A stretch of 46,238 nucleotides of DNA from an uncultured Barnesiella sp. (GCA_944320995.1 CALUJQ010000024.1:1-46238), one strand, 5' to 3'; positions 17,105 through 27,010 are shown, counted from the first letter of the stretch. Numbers and translations: made by a program. Notes: generated by a model from the letters alone, not told the origin.

Positions 17105-19309
17105 ATGAAAAAATTATTACTCACACTCGGCTTTATGGCCGCACTCCTCTTGCTCCCCTTGCATGCAGAGGTAAAGATGTCTCCATCGACCCAAAACTTT
17201 TTACTCAACTACAAATCGGCGACACCCGCCCAGCAGAGCAAACTGAAATCGAGATATGCCGTTGCCCAAAACAACGGCCAAATGATCGTCTCGGCATTTC
17301 TGCACCTGAACGATGGAACCAATCTCGACGGTCTCGACGAAAATCAAGTCGTTGTCAATGCCCAATACGGTACGATACTCTCGGTTCGCATTCCTGCCGA
17401 CAAGTTGGAAACCGTATCGCAACTGCCCGCCGTGAAATATATCGAAATAGGCCGTCCGGTACGCCCGCTCATGAACAATGTGCGCAGTTCAGAATTCTGC
17501 AACGTCGATGATTTACATGCCGGTACAGGCTTGACACAAACCTATACGGGGAAAGGGGTCATCGTAGGAATCATCGACAACGGATTTCAATACAACCATA
17601 TCAATTTCTACGACTCCGATCGCCAAAACTTACGCATAAAACGGGTGTGGAATCAAAACATATCGGGCAACCTGCCCACCGGATTTTATTACGGGACAGA
17701 ATATACCACGGCCGACGAAATAATTGCGGCCAAGCAAGACTTCAAAGCCAGCCACGCCACTCATGTGGCAGGAATCGCCGCCGGAGCCTATAACGGCAAC
17801 GACTACTACGGAATTGCCCCCGATGCCGATTTGGTATTCGTCAGTTACAACATATATGACAACAGCAGCAGCAATACCAGCATTTCCGACGGGCTAAAAT
17901 ACATCTATGATTATGCCGAATCGGTGGGGAAACCTTGCGTGGTAAACATGAGTCTCGGGACTCATATCGGGCCTCACGACGGGAGTTCTACCTTCGACCG
18001 TATCTGTGACGAGTTGCAGGGCCCCGGCCGTCTGCTGGTAGGAGCTGCCGGTAACGAAGGCGACTTTAACCTGCACGCCCAAAAGACATTGACCGCCACC
18101 GACAACACAATGAAATCGCTGGTCGATTTCGTTTCTTACTATGGCTATGGGACTATCGATATTTGGGGCGACGCCAACCAACCCTTGTCGGCAAGAGTCA
18201 TCGTTTACGATACCCGCAATAAAAAAGAGGTTTACAGTTCCGACTCTTTCTCGACGGCCACAGGGACGAGCAAACTCATAGAGAACCCGACGGGAGCCGA
18301 AGGGAAAATCACAATCGCTACCGCTACCGATTCCAACAATCAAAAAGGCAATATCACAATCGATTTGGAAATTTCCTATTTTGACAAAAGTTATTATTAC
18401 ATAGGTTTTGAAGTGACCGGCCCCGAAGGCACCACCGTAAACGCATGGGCCGACGGGTATGATTCCCAACTTGCCAACTACGGGAACAGCGAGTTTACCA
18501 ATGGCGACAATAGTTCGACTATGGGCGAGATAGGCGGTACCGGAGAAAGAATCATTACAGTGGGAGCCTATACCAGTTGCAACTATATCGAACACAAAAA
18601 CAGTTCGACTTACAATCGCACCAACGAAACGGTCAACCGGTTGGCTTCGTTTTCGAGTACAGGTCCGACGGCCGACGGCCGCATGAAACCCGATATTACC
18701 GCTCCCGGCTCAATGGTTATATCGTCATTCAACAGCTCTACCTGTTCTTGTGGCGGAGATGATTATAGCTACGTTGTCTCGGAAGAAAACATCAATACCG
18801 TCAACTACTATTATGGCTCTATGGAAGGAACTTCGATGGCAACCCCCGTTGTTACCGGTATCTTGGCCACATGGTTACAAGCCAGACCCGACCTCACCCC
18901 TGAAATGGTACGCGAAGTTTTTGCCCGCACGGCAAAGACCGACGGCTATACGGGGAGCATTGCCGGTACCGGCAATAACCAATGGGGATACGGTAAAATC
19001 GATGCCTATAACGGGTTGGTTTACTGTTTCGACCTCTCGGGCATCGACAAAACAGGCGCCCCCACCCGACCGATGGTATATCCCAATCCGGCTTCGGGCT
19101 ATTGCCACTTCCTGTTGCCCGACGACGATCGCCGCATTACCGCCTCGATTTACTCATTAAACGGGAGCGAAATAACCTCGCAATACATAGGCGACGTAGC
19201 CGCCGGCGAACAATGCCTGCTCGATTTGAACGGCATTCCGACCGGAATCTACTTCGTGCGGATAACCGGCGAACACACGCACTTCACAGCCAAACTTTCA
19301 GTACGATAA
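17105..19309 (+). CDS. T9SS-secreted subtilisin-family (S8) serine protease
   Basis: A 734-residue exported protease. It has a signal peptide (MKKLLLTLGFMAALLLLPLH), an I9-like prodomain (about 30-122) and an S8 catalytic domain with the triad Asp158 (VGIIDNGF), His217 (SHATHVAG) and Ser577 (GTSMATP). The oxyanion Asn is in GAAGNEG. A beta-rich insertion of about 130 residues (roughly 330-460) separates His and Ser, as in many Bacteroidetes subtilases. Residues about 655-734 form a type A T9SS sorting domain (MVYPNPASGYCHF, IYSLNG, IPTGIYFVRI), so the product should cross the outer membrane and be anchored or released. It is co-transcribed with the prodomain-like lipoprotein. The substrate is unknown. 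Confidence 0.94.
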   Translation: MKKLLLTLGFMAALLLLPLHAEVKMSPSTQNFLLNYKSATPAQQSKLKSRYAVAQNNGQMIVSAFLHLNDGTNLDGLDENQVVVNAQYGTILSVRIPADKLETVSQLPAVKYIEIGRPVRPLMNNVRSSEFCNVDDLHAGTGLTQTYTGKGVIVGIIDNGFQYNHINFYDSDRQNLRIKRVWNQNISGNLPTGFYYGTEYTTADEIIAAKQDFKASHATHVAGIAAGAYNGNDYYGIAPDADLVFVSYNIYDNSSSNTSISDGLKYIYDYAESVGKPCVVNMSLGTHIGPHDGSSTFDRICDELQGPGRLLVGAAGNEGDFNLHAQKTLTATDNTMKSLVDFVSYYGYGTIDIWGDANQPLSARVIVYDTRNKKEVYSSDSFSTATGTSKLIENPTGAEGKITIATATDSNNQKGNITIDLEISYFDKSYYYIGFEVTGPEGTTVNAWADGYDSQLANYGNSEFTNGDNSSTMGEIGGTGERIITVGAYTSCNYIEHKNSSTYNRTNETVNRLASFSSTGPTADGRMKPDITAPGSMVISSFNSSTCSCGGDDYSYVVSEENINTVNYYYGSMEGTSMATPVVTGILATWLQARPDLTPEMVREVFARTAKTDGYTGSIAGTGNNQWGYGKIDAYNGLVYCFDLSGIDKTGAPTRPMVYPNPASGYCHFLLPDDDRRITASIYSLNGSEITSQYIGDVAAGEQCLLDLNGIPTGIYFVRITGEHTHFTAKLSVR

Positions 19310-19324
19310 ACCTGAACTATTCTT

Positions 19325-19370
19325 TATGACAAAGGGGGGAGTGAAAAATTTCACTCCCCCCTTTGTCATA
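19325..19370. terminator. Perfect bidirectional terminator hairpin
   Basis: A perfect 22-bp inverted repeat, left arm 19325-19346 and right arm 19349-19370, with only 2 bases between. It contains G6/C6 blocks and A/T-rich ends that give T-runs in neither direction longer than three, yet its length and position between two convergent genes leave little doubt it ends both transcripts. Confidence 0.85.
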
Positions 19371-19387
19371 AATATACCGGAACAAAT

Positions 19388-19912
19388 TTATTTCGGGAGT
19401 TCTTTCTGAAAGGCGACTCGCTCATCGCCATTGGCCAAATAGATGATTCCGCAACGGACAAATCCGTGAAGAAGCAACAAATCCTGCATAACCCGATTGT
19501 CGCGATGCGTATCGATACGGATATTGTCAATATGGTTCCAACACCACGCCAAGCAGCAGGAAAAGATACCTCCCGCCTTACCCGACGAAGCGATGCGGTG
19601 TATCACGCCATAGGGCTTGTCGTTGAGCCAAGCTCCGTCGTAAATCTCCCGATAGGTGGGTTCGGGAGCGGCCCCGTAACGGAAACAGAATGTCCCCACA
19701 ATCTCACCGGAGCTATCGTTACAGACAAAACTGCTGCCCGACGAAATATCCGCTTCGAGAATGGCTCGTGTGGGATAACCACCTGTCCATTGCCGGTAGT
19801 TCCCATTCAGCCGCATAAACCGGCGGGCCTGTTCAAATACGGCCATCACCTCGTCCATGTCGGCCGCGGTGGTAGGCCTTATGCTCAACGGGAAAATCTG
19901 GCTGTCCTTCAT
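19388..19912 (-). CDS. GNAT-family N-acetyltransferase
   Basis: A 174-residue acyl-CoA-dependent acetyltransferase. It starts with the GNAT pattern LSIRPTTAADMDEVMAVFEQ and has the central strand GEIVGTFCFRYG. The acetyl-CoA-binding region follows as IHRIASSGKAGGIFSCCLAW, and the end as IDTHRDNRVMQDLLLLHGFV. The RIDTHRDN block is typical of a subgroup in Bacteroidetes and Firmicutes whose substrate is not known. It begins 12 bases after the stop of the LTA-synthase-like gene, so it is the second gene of that unit. Confidence 0.88.
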   Translation of the reverse strand: MKDSQIFPLSIRPTTAADMDEVMAVFEQARRFMRLNGNYRQWTGGYPTRAILEADISSGSSFVCNDSSGEIVGTFCFRYGAAPEPTYREIYDGAWLNDKPYGVIHRIASSGKAGGIFSCCLAWCWNHIDNIRIDTHRDNRVMQDLLLLHGFVRCGIIYLANGDERVAFQKELPK

Positions 19913-19924
19913 ACGCCATTCCGA

Positions 19925-21754
19925 TTATCGGTGCGACAAATCGTCGTACAATTTTTGAAGATAGGCCTTTCCCTTTCGCAATCGAACCGCGTTGCTATCG
20001 TTCTGCGCTACAAGAACACTCTGCGCCGCACAATCGTAAACGGCAGCCCCCTCCCGGTCGATATAACCGAAGCCGTCGGGGAAGGTATAAAAGGCAAAAT
20101 GTTCCCGCGACGGATCAACGATATTTTTACTGAATGTGAAATCGTCATATGGGATATGCAGTTGCGCCAACAGGGTGGCAGCAAGGTCGATTTGCGACAA
20201 ATAGGTATCGACTACACCCGGACGCAAGACCGCACCTCCGGCCCATACCATAGGGATACGATGATAATCCATATCATGATTTTCGACATTGTAGGGATAA
20301 CGGAAGGCATGGTCGGCAACAAACACCACAAGTGTATTGCCCCAGACAGGAAGCTGTTCCAACCGCTCCATAAAAACGCCGATACAACTATCGGTATAAG
20401 CCACCGAATTGAGGTACTTGTCTTCAAACCGGCACATGGGTACATCGAACGGTTCGTGGCTGCTCAACGTGAGGAATATTTTCATAAAAGGCTCGTCGGA
20501 CTGTCCTTCGACCAATTTGTAAAATGTATCGAAAGTGACATCGTCGGGAACGCCCCATTTGCTCAATCGCTGGCTCAACGGGAAATCACGGTCGCACACA
20601 ATCTTGTCTATCCCCATAGAGATGAAATAGGAACGCATGTTGGTGAAATCGGCATCTCCGCCATAAAGAAACTGGGTGTCATAGCCGTGGCTGCGCAACG
20701 ACTTGGAGATGGCCGGCAACGACTGCGATTTGGAAGGATACTTCATGATCGAGGCCGTAGGTTGTGCCGGATAACCGCTGAGGATAGAGGTCAACCCGCG
20801 ATCGGTGCGGAAACTGTTGGCATAACAACGGGTAAACAAAATCCCCTCCGAGGCTATCTTTTCGAGATTGGGCATCACTCCGGATATTCCGTCCAAACTC
20901 TCCATCGCAGCCCCCGAGAAGCTTTCGAGTACCACCAACAACACATTGGCCCCGGGTTTCACCCACTGCAAGGTGTCGGCAGGAAATACCGAAGGACCTC
21001 CACCCCGCAGCGGTTCGAACAGAGCATCGGCCTCCTCCGGTTCGAGCAAGCGGTATTGGGTCGAAAAATCTTCCGATTTGGAGAGCGACGACATCAAGCT
21101 GAACACTGGGTTGATAGCGGCATGGTTGAGCACCATACGGTCGCTGAAATAGACCTTGCCTACATTCATGGTCGAGACCGTAAACCCGCCCCGAATGGGA
21201 ATAAACAATGAGGCTGCCAGTACCAACAGGACGGCAAACGAAAGGAGCGGTTTGCGAGGTTTCGTCCAACGGCCGGCTCTCGCCGAGAGCAACCACAACG
21301 GCCACAGAAGCAGCGCGGCATAAAGCAAAATGAAAAGAATGATAACGACAGTCTGCCATGCAGGAATACTGGCCACGGCATCGGCCGGCGAAGCGAGATA
21401 AAACAGGGGCGTCGCATCGATGCGGAATCCCCAATAACTGTACAGTACGGCATCGCTCAACGTAATGACCGAAACGACCAAAGCAATCACGGCAAAATAG
21501 ATGCGGAAAAGAGGTGTCCACCACTTGCCTTGCCAATAGACCGATGCAACGGAAAGCAGTGCGGGAAGGGCCACTATATACGCAGCCATCGAGCTGTCGA
21601 GTATCGAGCCATGCCACATCACCGAGAGCCACTCCCCTACGGGGGTCGAGCCGTAAATATCCCCGTGAAACAACATGAACAATGGCTTTTGCAAAACAAA
21701 CATGATGAAAAACCAGCCATATACCCCGACTAAAAAACAGATGCGCCTTTTCAT
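19925..21754 (-). CDS. LTA-synthase-like membrane sulfatase/phosphotransferase
   Basis: A 609-residue inner-membrane protein of the alkaline phosphatase superfamily. Five N-terminal membrane helices lie at about residues 5-24, 57-75, 83-106, 133-156 and 168-186. The periplasmic domain carries the LtaS-type metal site: Glu277 in VVLESFSG, the nucleophile Thr317 in SFRTDRGLTSIL, and Asp481-His482 in FVADHAF, with SSHEPF in between. Members transfer phosphoglycerol or phosphoethanolamine groups to envelope glycans or lipids; a Gram-negative host has no lipoteichoic acid, so the real acceptor is unknown. A GNAT gene follows after 12 bases. Upstream only a 7-of-8 -7 element (TACTTTTA, 21778-21785) was found. 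Confidence 0.88.
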   Translation of the reverse strand: MKRRICFLVGVYGWFFIMFVLQKPLFMLFHGDIYGSTPVGEWLSVMWHGSILDSSMAAYIVALPALLSVASVYWQGKWWTPLFRIYFAVIALVVSVITLSDAVLYSYWGFRIDATPLFYLASPADAVASIPAWQTVVIILFILLYAALLLWPLWLLSARAGRWTKPRKPLLSFAVLLVLAASLFIPIRGGFTVSTMNVGKVYFSDRMVLNHAAINPVFSLMSSLSKSEDFSTQYRLLEPEEADALFEPLRGGGPSVFPADTLQWVKPGANVLLVVLESFSGAAMESLDGISGVMPNLEKIASEGILFTRCYANSFRTDRGLTSILSGYPAQPTASIMKYPSKSQSLPAISKSLRSHGYDTQFLYGGDADFTNMRSYFISMGIDKIVCDRDFPLSQRLSKWGVPDDVTFDTFYKLVEGQSDEPFMKIFLTLSSHEPFDVPMCRFEDKYLNSVAYTDSCIGVFMERLEQLPVWGNTLVVFVADHAFRYPYNVENHDMDYHRIPMVWAGGAVLRPGVVDTYLSQIDLAATLLAQLHIPYDDFTFSKNIVDPSREHFAFYTFPDGFGYIDREGAAVYDCAAQSVLVAQNDSNAVRLRKGKAYLQKLYDDLSHR

Positions 21755-21925
21755 ACTCTACCTTATTTTACAGCGTGTAAAAGTAATATAAAAAAGTTCG
21801 TCCCGCTTAAAATAAAATTAGGAAACGTTTTGTTTAATATTTATTAAGTGTCGAAGTTGAGTTAGAATGATTATAAATTGTGACCTTTGTTAAAATTACC
21901 ATTTGTATCACATAACACAGTAGTA

Positions 21926-24010
21926 ATGAAAAAAACTTTATTATTATCAGCCTTAACTGTTTTTGCAATCATGGCACAAGCTGCTAACCCATTTTTCGGG
22001 AGCTACAAAACGCCCCATCAAACAGTTCCGTTCGACAAAATAAAATTGTCGCACTACGAACCGGCTTTCAAAAAAGCCATTGAAGAGAACCAAAAAGAGA
22101 TCGACGCCATTGTCAACCAACGCTCGACCCCCACATTTGAAAATACCATCGAAGCGCTCGACCGCAGCGGACAAATGCTCAACCGGGTGGCCAGTGTATT
22201 TTTCGCCTTGCTAAGCGCCGAGAGCAACGACGAGATGATGGAAATCTCGCAACGGGTACAACCGATGCTTTCGGAACACAGCAACAACATCAGTTTGAAC
22301 GAGAAACTCTTCGAACGCATCAAATTCGTATATGACCATCGCGACCAACTCGACCTGACACCCGAGCAGCAAACGCTCCTCAAAGAGACTTACGAATCGT
22401 TTGCCCTGAGCGGTGCCGAATTGCAAGGCGAAGACCGGGAGAAATACCGCGCCCTGTCGTCGGAGTTGAGTCAACTCACACTCACTTTCGGACAGAATGT
22501 GTTGAAAGAGACCAACCTGTTCAGCATGATGCTCTCGGAAGATGAACTGGAAGGCCTTCCCCAAAGCGCCCGCGATGCCGCCGCCGCACTGGCGAAGAGC
22601 AAAGGTAAAGAGGGGTATATGGTCAACCTCTCCTATCCCAGTTACAGCGCGTTTATGAAATACTCGTCGCGGCGCGATTTGAGAGAAAAACTTTATCGGG
22701 CCTACAACTCGCGCAACCTCGCCGGCGAATACAACAATATCCCCGTGCTGACCCGCATCGCCGAAGTTCGCCTCGAAATGGCCAAACTCTTCGACAAGCC
22801 TACCTATGCCGAATATAACTTGCAAACGACCATGGCCGGCAACAGCGCCGCCGTTTACAACCTGCTGAACCAATTACTCGAAGCCTACAAACCGGCAGCG
22901 TTGCAGGAGGTGAAAGAGATCGAGGGCTTTGCCATCGGCAAAGAGGGGAAAGACATCACGCTGATGCCGTGGGATTTCAGCTACTATTCCGAACAACTCA
23001 AAAATATCAAATACGACCTCAACGACGAAATGTTGCGTCCCTATTTCGAGGTAAACAACACCATCAAAGGTGTGTTTGGCCTGGCTACCCGCCTCTATGG
23101 CCTGCACTTTACCAAGAACCCGAAAATCCCCGTTTATCATCCCGAAGTAGAGGCTTTCGAAGTGACCGACAACGACGGGAATTATGTGGGTGTGATCTAT
23201 ACCGATTTCTTTCCCCGCGACGGTAAACGCGCCGGTGCGTGGATGACCGAATTCAAGGGTCAATGGAAAGAGGAAAACGGGAAGGACAGCCGTCCGCACG
23301 TGACGATCGTCATGAATTTCTCCCGCCCCACGGCCGACGCTCCGGCATTGCTCACTTATGACGAAGTAGAGACTTTCCTGCATGAGTTCGGCCACGCCCT
23401 GCACGGACTCCTTTCCGACGTGACTTACTCTTCTCTCTCAGGCACCAGCGTATATCGCGATTTCGTAGAACTGCCCTCGCAATTCAATGAAAACTTTTTG
23501 GCCGAGAAAGAGTTCCTCGACAGCTTTGCCGTTCACTACAAAACGGGCGAGAAAATACCTACCGAATTAGTAGAAAAAATCAAACAATCGAGCCAATATT
23601 TGGCCGCTTATCTATGTGTTCGCCAACTTACCTTCGGCTTCCTCGACATGGCCTACCACTCCATTACCGCCCCGGTAAGCGACGCGGCATCTTTTGAACA
23701 AGCCGCTATCGAGAAGACTCTGGTATTGCCCAGCGTAGAGGGTACACTCATCGCACCCCAATTCAGCCATATTTTCTCAGGCGGATATGCCGCCGGATAT
23801 TACGGCTACAAATGGGCCGAGGTTCTCGATGCCGACGCTTTTGCCGTATTCAAGGCTCACGGTATTTTCGACCCGGCTACGGCCGCATCGTTCCGCGACA
23901 ATATCTTGAAACGGGGCGGAACCGAGAATCCCATGACTCTTTACAAACGCTTCAAAGGCAGTGAACCTACTATCGAAGCGCTTATGCGCCGCGACGGAAT
24001 TATCAAATAA
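21926..24010 (+). CDS. dcp: M3-family metallopeptidase (peptidyl-dipeptidase Dcp-like), exported
   Basis: A 694-residue zinc peptidase with a signal peptide (MKKTLLLSALTVFAIMAQAA), so periplasmic, unlike cytosolic Dcp of E. coli. The zinc motif FLHEFGHALHG gives ligands His486 and His490 with catalytic Glu487; the third ligand is in FVELPSQFNE. Other M3 blocks are PVYHPEVEAFEV, YTDFFPRDGKRAGAW and FSHIFSGGYAAGYYGYKWAE, where the Tyr/Gly-rich segment closes on substrate. The family removes dipeptides or cleaves short peptides. The start at 21926 gives a clean signal peptide; an upstream in-frame ATG at 21887 does not. A terminator follows at 24031. Confidence 0.94.
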   Translation: MKKTLLLSALTVFAIMAQAANPFFGSYKTPHQTVPFDKIKLSHYEPAFKKAIEENQKEIDAIVNQRSTPTFENTIEALDRSGQMLNRVASVFFALLSAESNDEMMEISQRVQPMLSEHSNNISLNEKLFERIKFVYDHRDQLDLTPEQQTLLKETYESFALSGAELQGEDREKYRALSSELSQLTLTFGQNVLKETNLFSMMLSEDELEGLPQSARDAAAALAKSKGKEGYMVNLSYPSYSAFMKYSSRRDLREKLYRAYNSRNLAGEYNNIPVLTRIAEVRLEMAKLFDKPTYAEYNLQTTMAGNSAAVYNLLNQLLEAYKPAALQEVKEIEGFAIGKEGKDITLMPWDFSYYSEQLKNIKYDLNDEMLRPYFEVNNTIKGVFGLATRLYGLHFTKNPKIPVYHPEVEAFEVTDNDGNYVGVIYTDFFPRDGKRAGAWMTEFKGQWKEENGKDSRPHVTIVMNFSRPTADAPALLTYDEVETFLHEFGHALHGLLSDVTYSSLSGTSVYRDFVELPSQFNENFLAEKEFLDSFAVHYKTGEKIPTELVEKIKQSSQYLAAYLCVRQLTFGFLDMAYHSITAPVSDAASFEQAAIEKTLVLPSVEGTLIAPQFSHIFSGGYAAGYYGYKWAEVLDADAFAVFKAHGIFDPATAASFRDNILKRGGTENPMTLYKRFKGSEPTIEALMRRDGIIK

Positions 24011-24030
24011 ACGGGTGACCGCATAAACAC

Positions 24031-24065
24031 AAAAAGGAGCCTCGATTTTTTCGAGACTCCTTTTT
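24031..24065 (+). terminator. Rho-independent terminator after the M3 peptidase
   Basis: A 15-bp stem with one mismatch: arms 24031-24045 and 24051-24065 around a TTTTT loop, containing GGAG/CTCC and CTCGA/TCGAG, then a T-run. It lies 20 bases after the stop. Confidence 0.88.
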
Positions 24066-24287
24066 TATATAGTATAAGGGATCTTATCCCTAACTCCCGG
24101 ATAAAATCTCACACCCTCCCGTAAATCGACCGGCGGCATTCGCAATATCGGCACTCATCGTATCCCGGGGCCAAAGAATTTCGAGCGACTTGTCTTACTT
24201 CCGGTTTTACTTATTTTCAGACCACCAGTACAACATCATCAAGCCTGCTGAACGGCAGGAGTGGCCTATCGAGAAATAGACAAGCAA

Positions 24288-26834
24288 TCAGAAGGTAAAG
24301 TGCAAAGCTATGCGGACTCCCCCCTTGCTGATATTGGGGCTGTTGAGGTAGGTCAACCGCCATACATAATCGACCCGCAGAATAGTGAAAATATTGTCGA
24401 GCCCCACGCTACACTCCATGTAAGGCATCTTGTCCATCTCGCTACTTCCTTTGGGGAAGACAAACAGGTCGCTGTTGTACAAGGGATTGTTTTTCTTGCT
24501 CAAACTGCCATACAACCCCCGGAATGCAAATACCTCGCGCAGTTTCATGTATTTCAACAAAGGAATGCGGTTGAACAACGCACCGTTGGCATTGTAGGTA
24601 AAATCCCAAGAGACATACTGGTCGTTGATGAATTCGAGCGCGTTCATCAAGGCATACGACTCGGGCTGAATCGTATAAGAGAGGTTGGCATTGGGCAGAA
24701 TCAGCATGGGGAATGGTACTTTGTCCCATACTTTCCCGGCCTTGACAATGGCATCGAAATAGCCGAATGCCGAAAACCAAAACCGTTTTTGAACACCAAA
24801 TTCGGTATGGTTATAAGAGTAGCGACTCCCCAAGAAATTCTTAAAGGCAAAAACATGCGAAAGCGTAAGTACCGGCGCATCGAGGTTGATGGGGAAACGG
24901 TTGCTCTTCGTCTGATAAAATTTTTCGTTGGGAGCAAACCTCAACTTTACCTCAAAGTTGGTCTGCATATAATCTTTTATCTCCTTGCCATAGCCGTCGA
25001 TGAAGGCAATACGGTCGGTTGCCATCTGCTGAATTTCGTTACGGACTCCCAGCCCGAACGAGAAACCGCCCTTACGCTCCTGCAAATACGACAACTCGGT
25101 CTTACGCAAATAGGTAGCTTTGTTGTCGGCCTTCCGTTTCAACGACAAAAATACATTATCCTTGTTGGTGTACATATATTGCTGCCCCAACTGGTCGATG
25201 TCGTACGAGTGACTCAACTTAATGGAGTTGATAGGGAACTCTTTGGCGTGGAATTTCTTTTTGTTGAACGAATACTCCACCTCGCCCGAGTACTTCACTT
25301 TCTCGTCTTTCGTACCATAGGCGACATAACCGCGTGCAAACCAGTGCGGATTGAGTTGGGCAGTGGTCAGCCCTCCTACCCTGAACCGGGCTCCCTCTAT
25401 CTCATTGGCGCTAATCGTCGTATTCATAGGTCCGAAATCGAATTTGCTGTCTTCTCCCGTCTCGATATAACCTCCGATGAGTACCCCCAACACCTTCTCG
25501 GTGTAATAAAATACCGGGACTTCGCGCAACCGCACCAACAGTTTATCGACCGCATTCTCCTTTTTCCGTACCGGCACATGGCGGTTATCCACCCAAAACT
25601 CTTCGGGTTTGGCCTGAGCGTCAATTTCGACCTTCTCCCGCCCCTCGAAATCATAGACCGAAAGATCGTCGGGCGGCGTAAACGTGAATTTGTTATAGGT
25701 CGTCATGCGTCGTGCATACAATCCCTGTGTCGAAGGCATGACCTTGAACTCGATAATGGCATCGTCCTTCGTTTTTATACGAGTTCCGTCTTCCAACCGT
25801 TCATAATCCTGTTCGAGATACATATTCTCGACATAATTGAGATTGATGTCGCGAGGCACATTCATCTTCACCTTCTTGATAAAGTAGGTCGAATCGCCCT
25901 CGGGAACATAGATATGACCGGTGAAACCGAATGACTCGGAGTTGAACGGCACAAAACCCAAGTCGATACACTTCACCCCATCGACTTGAATCGTATCGAG
26001 CAAATAGTATTTATAAAACGAGGTTCCTATGTTGGAAAGCGGGCTTACAAATCGATTGGAGAGCAACGTAATATCGTTCCCGAAAATATCGATTTCGCGG
26101 AACAAATCGTCGTACAACATCTGTACGCTCTCTTCGTTGAAAATCTCGTCGATACCCGCCCGTTTGATACCGGTGACAACCAATTTCTCGGTCTCGGGAT
26201 TGCGGCGATAATAATTATTGGCAATCTTCTCCTTGATCGAAACCGTGAGAATAGGCTTACCCGAAACTTCCGACGTATCGACATAATCAAAAATAAACTG
26301 GAATTTCTTGAACAGCCACTTTTTCTTTTGCTCCTCCGAGAATTCATTCAGGGCAAAAGTCATCTTCTCGTATTTCTCATAGTTGTAAAAGTCGTGCTTT
26401 TTGGGATCTCCCACATCGCGCCGCTCGATCAACTTTTTTACAAACTCGACGGCCGGATTGTTTTTACGGCTGTATTTCTCCCGCTTGGGCTTTACGACCA
26501 CCTCATTCAGCACATAATCCGACGGGACCAAATCGACAACCACGTTATTCTCCTCGCCTTTCTTCACGAAAAAGGTCTTTTCCCGATAGCCCAGCGTCGA
26601 AACTCTTACATTCAAAAAATTGTCACGCACGGCTACGGCAAAGTTACCCTCGTTGTCGGTCATAATACCCTTGTCGCTTCCCACAAAAAAAACCGAAGCA
26701 TAAGATATGGGTTCTTGCGTTATGGAATCGCGTACCAACCCTTTTACCACCGTCGCTTTCTGGGCTGCAACCGTACCCGGAAATCCTGCCAACAAAAGGA
26801 TAAGGATTAATACCGCATATATCTTTTTTACCAT
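24288..26834 (-). CDS. DUF5686 / carboxypeptidase-regulatory-like outer-membrane protein
   Basis: An 848-residue outer-membrane protein. It has a signal peptide (MVKKIYAVLILILLLAGFPG, then TVAAQ) and a CarboxypepD_reg-like beta-sandwich at about 29-115 (VKGLVRDSITQEPISYASVF, LRVSTLGYREK-type). The long DUF5686 region follows (YNYEKYEKMTFALNE at about 145; SSFYKYYLLDT-type segments). The C-terminal third has alternating strands of a beta-barrel and ends IALHFTF with a terminal Phe, as expected for BAM-inserted proteins. It resembles part of a TonB-dependent receptor but has no plug domain. The function is unknown; the family is typical of Bacteroidetes. A single-gene unit with a -7 element 67 bases upstream. 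Confidence 0.9.
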   Translation of the reverse strand: MVKKIYAVLILILLLAGFPGTVAAQKATVVKGLVRDSITQEPISYASVFFVGSDKGIMTDNEGNFAVAVRDNFLNVRVSTLGYREKTFFVKKGEENNVVVDLVPSDYVLNEVVVKPKREKYSRKNNPAVEFVKKLIERRDVGDPKKHDFYNYEKYEKMTFALNEFSEEQKKKWLFKKFQFIFDYVDTSEVSGKPILTVSIKEKIANNYYRRNPETEKLVVTGIKRAGIDEIFNEESVQMLYDDLFREIDIFGNDITLLSNRFVSPLSNIGTSFYKYYLLDTIQVDGVKCIDLGFVPFNSESFGFTGHIYVPEGDSTYFIKKVKMNVPRDINLNYVENMYLEQDYERLEDGTRIKTKDDAIIEFKVMPSTQGLYARRMTTYNKFTFTPPDDLSVYDFEGREKVEIDAQAKPEEFWVDNRHVPVRKKENAVDKLLVRLREVPVFYYTEKVLGVLIGGYIETGEDSKFDFGPMNTTISANEIEGARFRVGGLTTAQLNPHWFARGYVAYGTKDEKVKYSGEVEYSFNKKKFHAKEFPINSIKLSHSYDIDQLGQQYMYTNKDNVFLSLKRKADNKATYLRKTELSYLQERKGGFSFGLGVRNEIQQMATDRIAFIDGYGKEIKDYMQTNFEVKLRFAPNEKFYQTKSNRFPINLDAPVLTLSHVFAFKNFLGSRYSYNHTEFGVQKRFWFSAFGYFDAIVKAGKVWDKVPFPMLILPNANLSYTIQPESYALMNALEFINDQYVSWDFTYNANGALFNRIPLLKYMKLREVFAFRGLYGSLSKKNNPLYNSDLFVFPKGSSEMDKMPYMECSVGLDNIFTILRVDYVWRLTYLNSPNISKGGVRIALHFTF

Positions 26835-26900
26835 AAAAGTCTCACAAGCTGTACATTAAAAATAAGCTCCACTTTTCGAATCCCTCGAATTTTCACGCTA

Positions 26901-26908
26901 CAAAAGTA
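26901..26908 (-). promoter_or_regulatory. Promoter -7 element of the DUF5686 gene
   Basis: Minus-strand TACTTTTG, a full TAnnTTTG match, start near 26895. No -33 TTTG at the standard distance. Confidence 0.5.
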
Positions 26909-27010
26909 CAAAAAAAACTTCGGGCTATCGGCTTTTCTCCCTAACCCGGGCCTGCTTTAACATTGTTTAATAGCGACTGCATTTTTATTCTGTTTCTTAA
27001 ACCAAATAAA

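Noticed and set aside
19466..21211. Long + strand open frame (581 codons)
   Set aside because: Antisense to the GNAT and LTA-synthase-like genes, both with clear motifs.
24077..24091. AGGGAT/ATCCCT hairpin after the M3 peptidase terminator
   Set aside because: A clear terminator precedes it; 6-bp stems of this kind are expected by chance.
24261..25934. Long + strand open frame (557 codons)
   Set aside because: Antisense to the DUF5686 gene.
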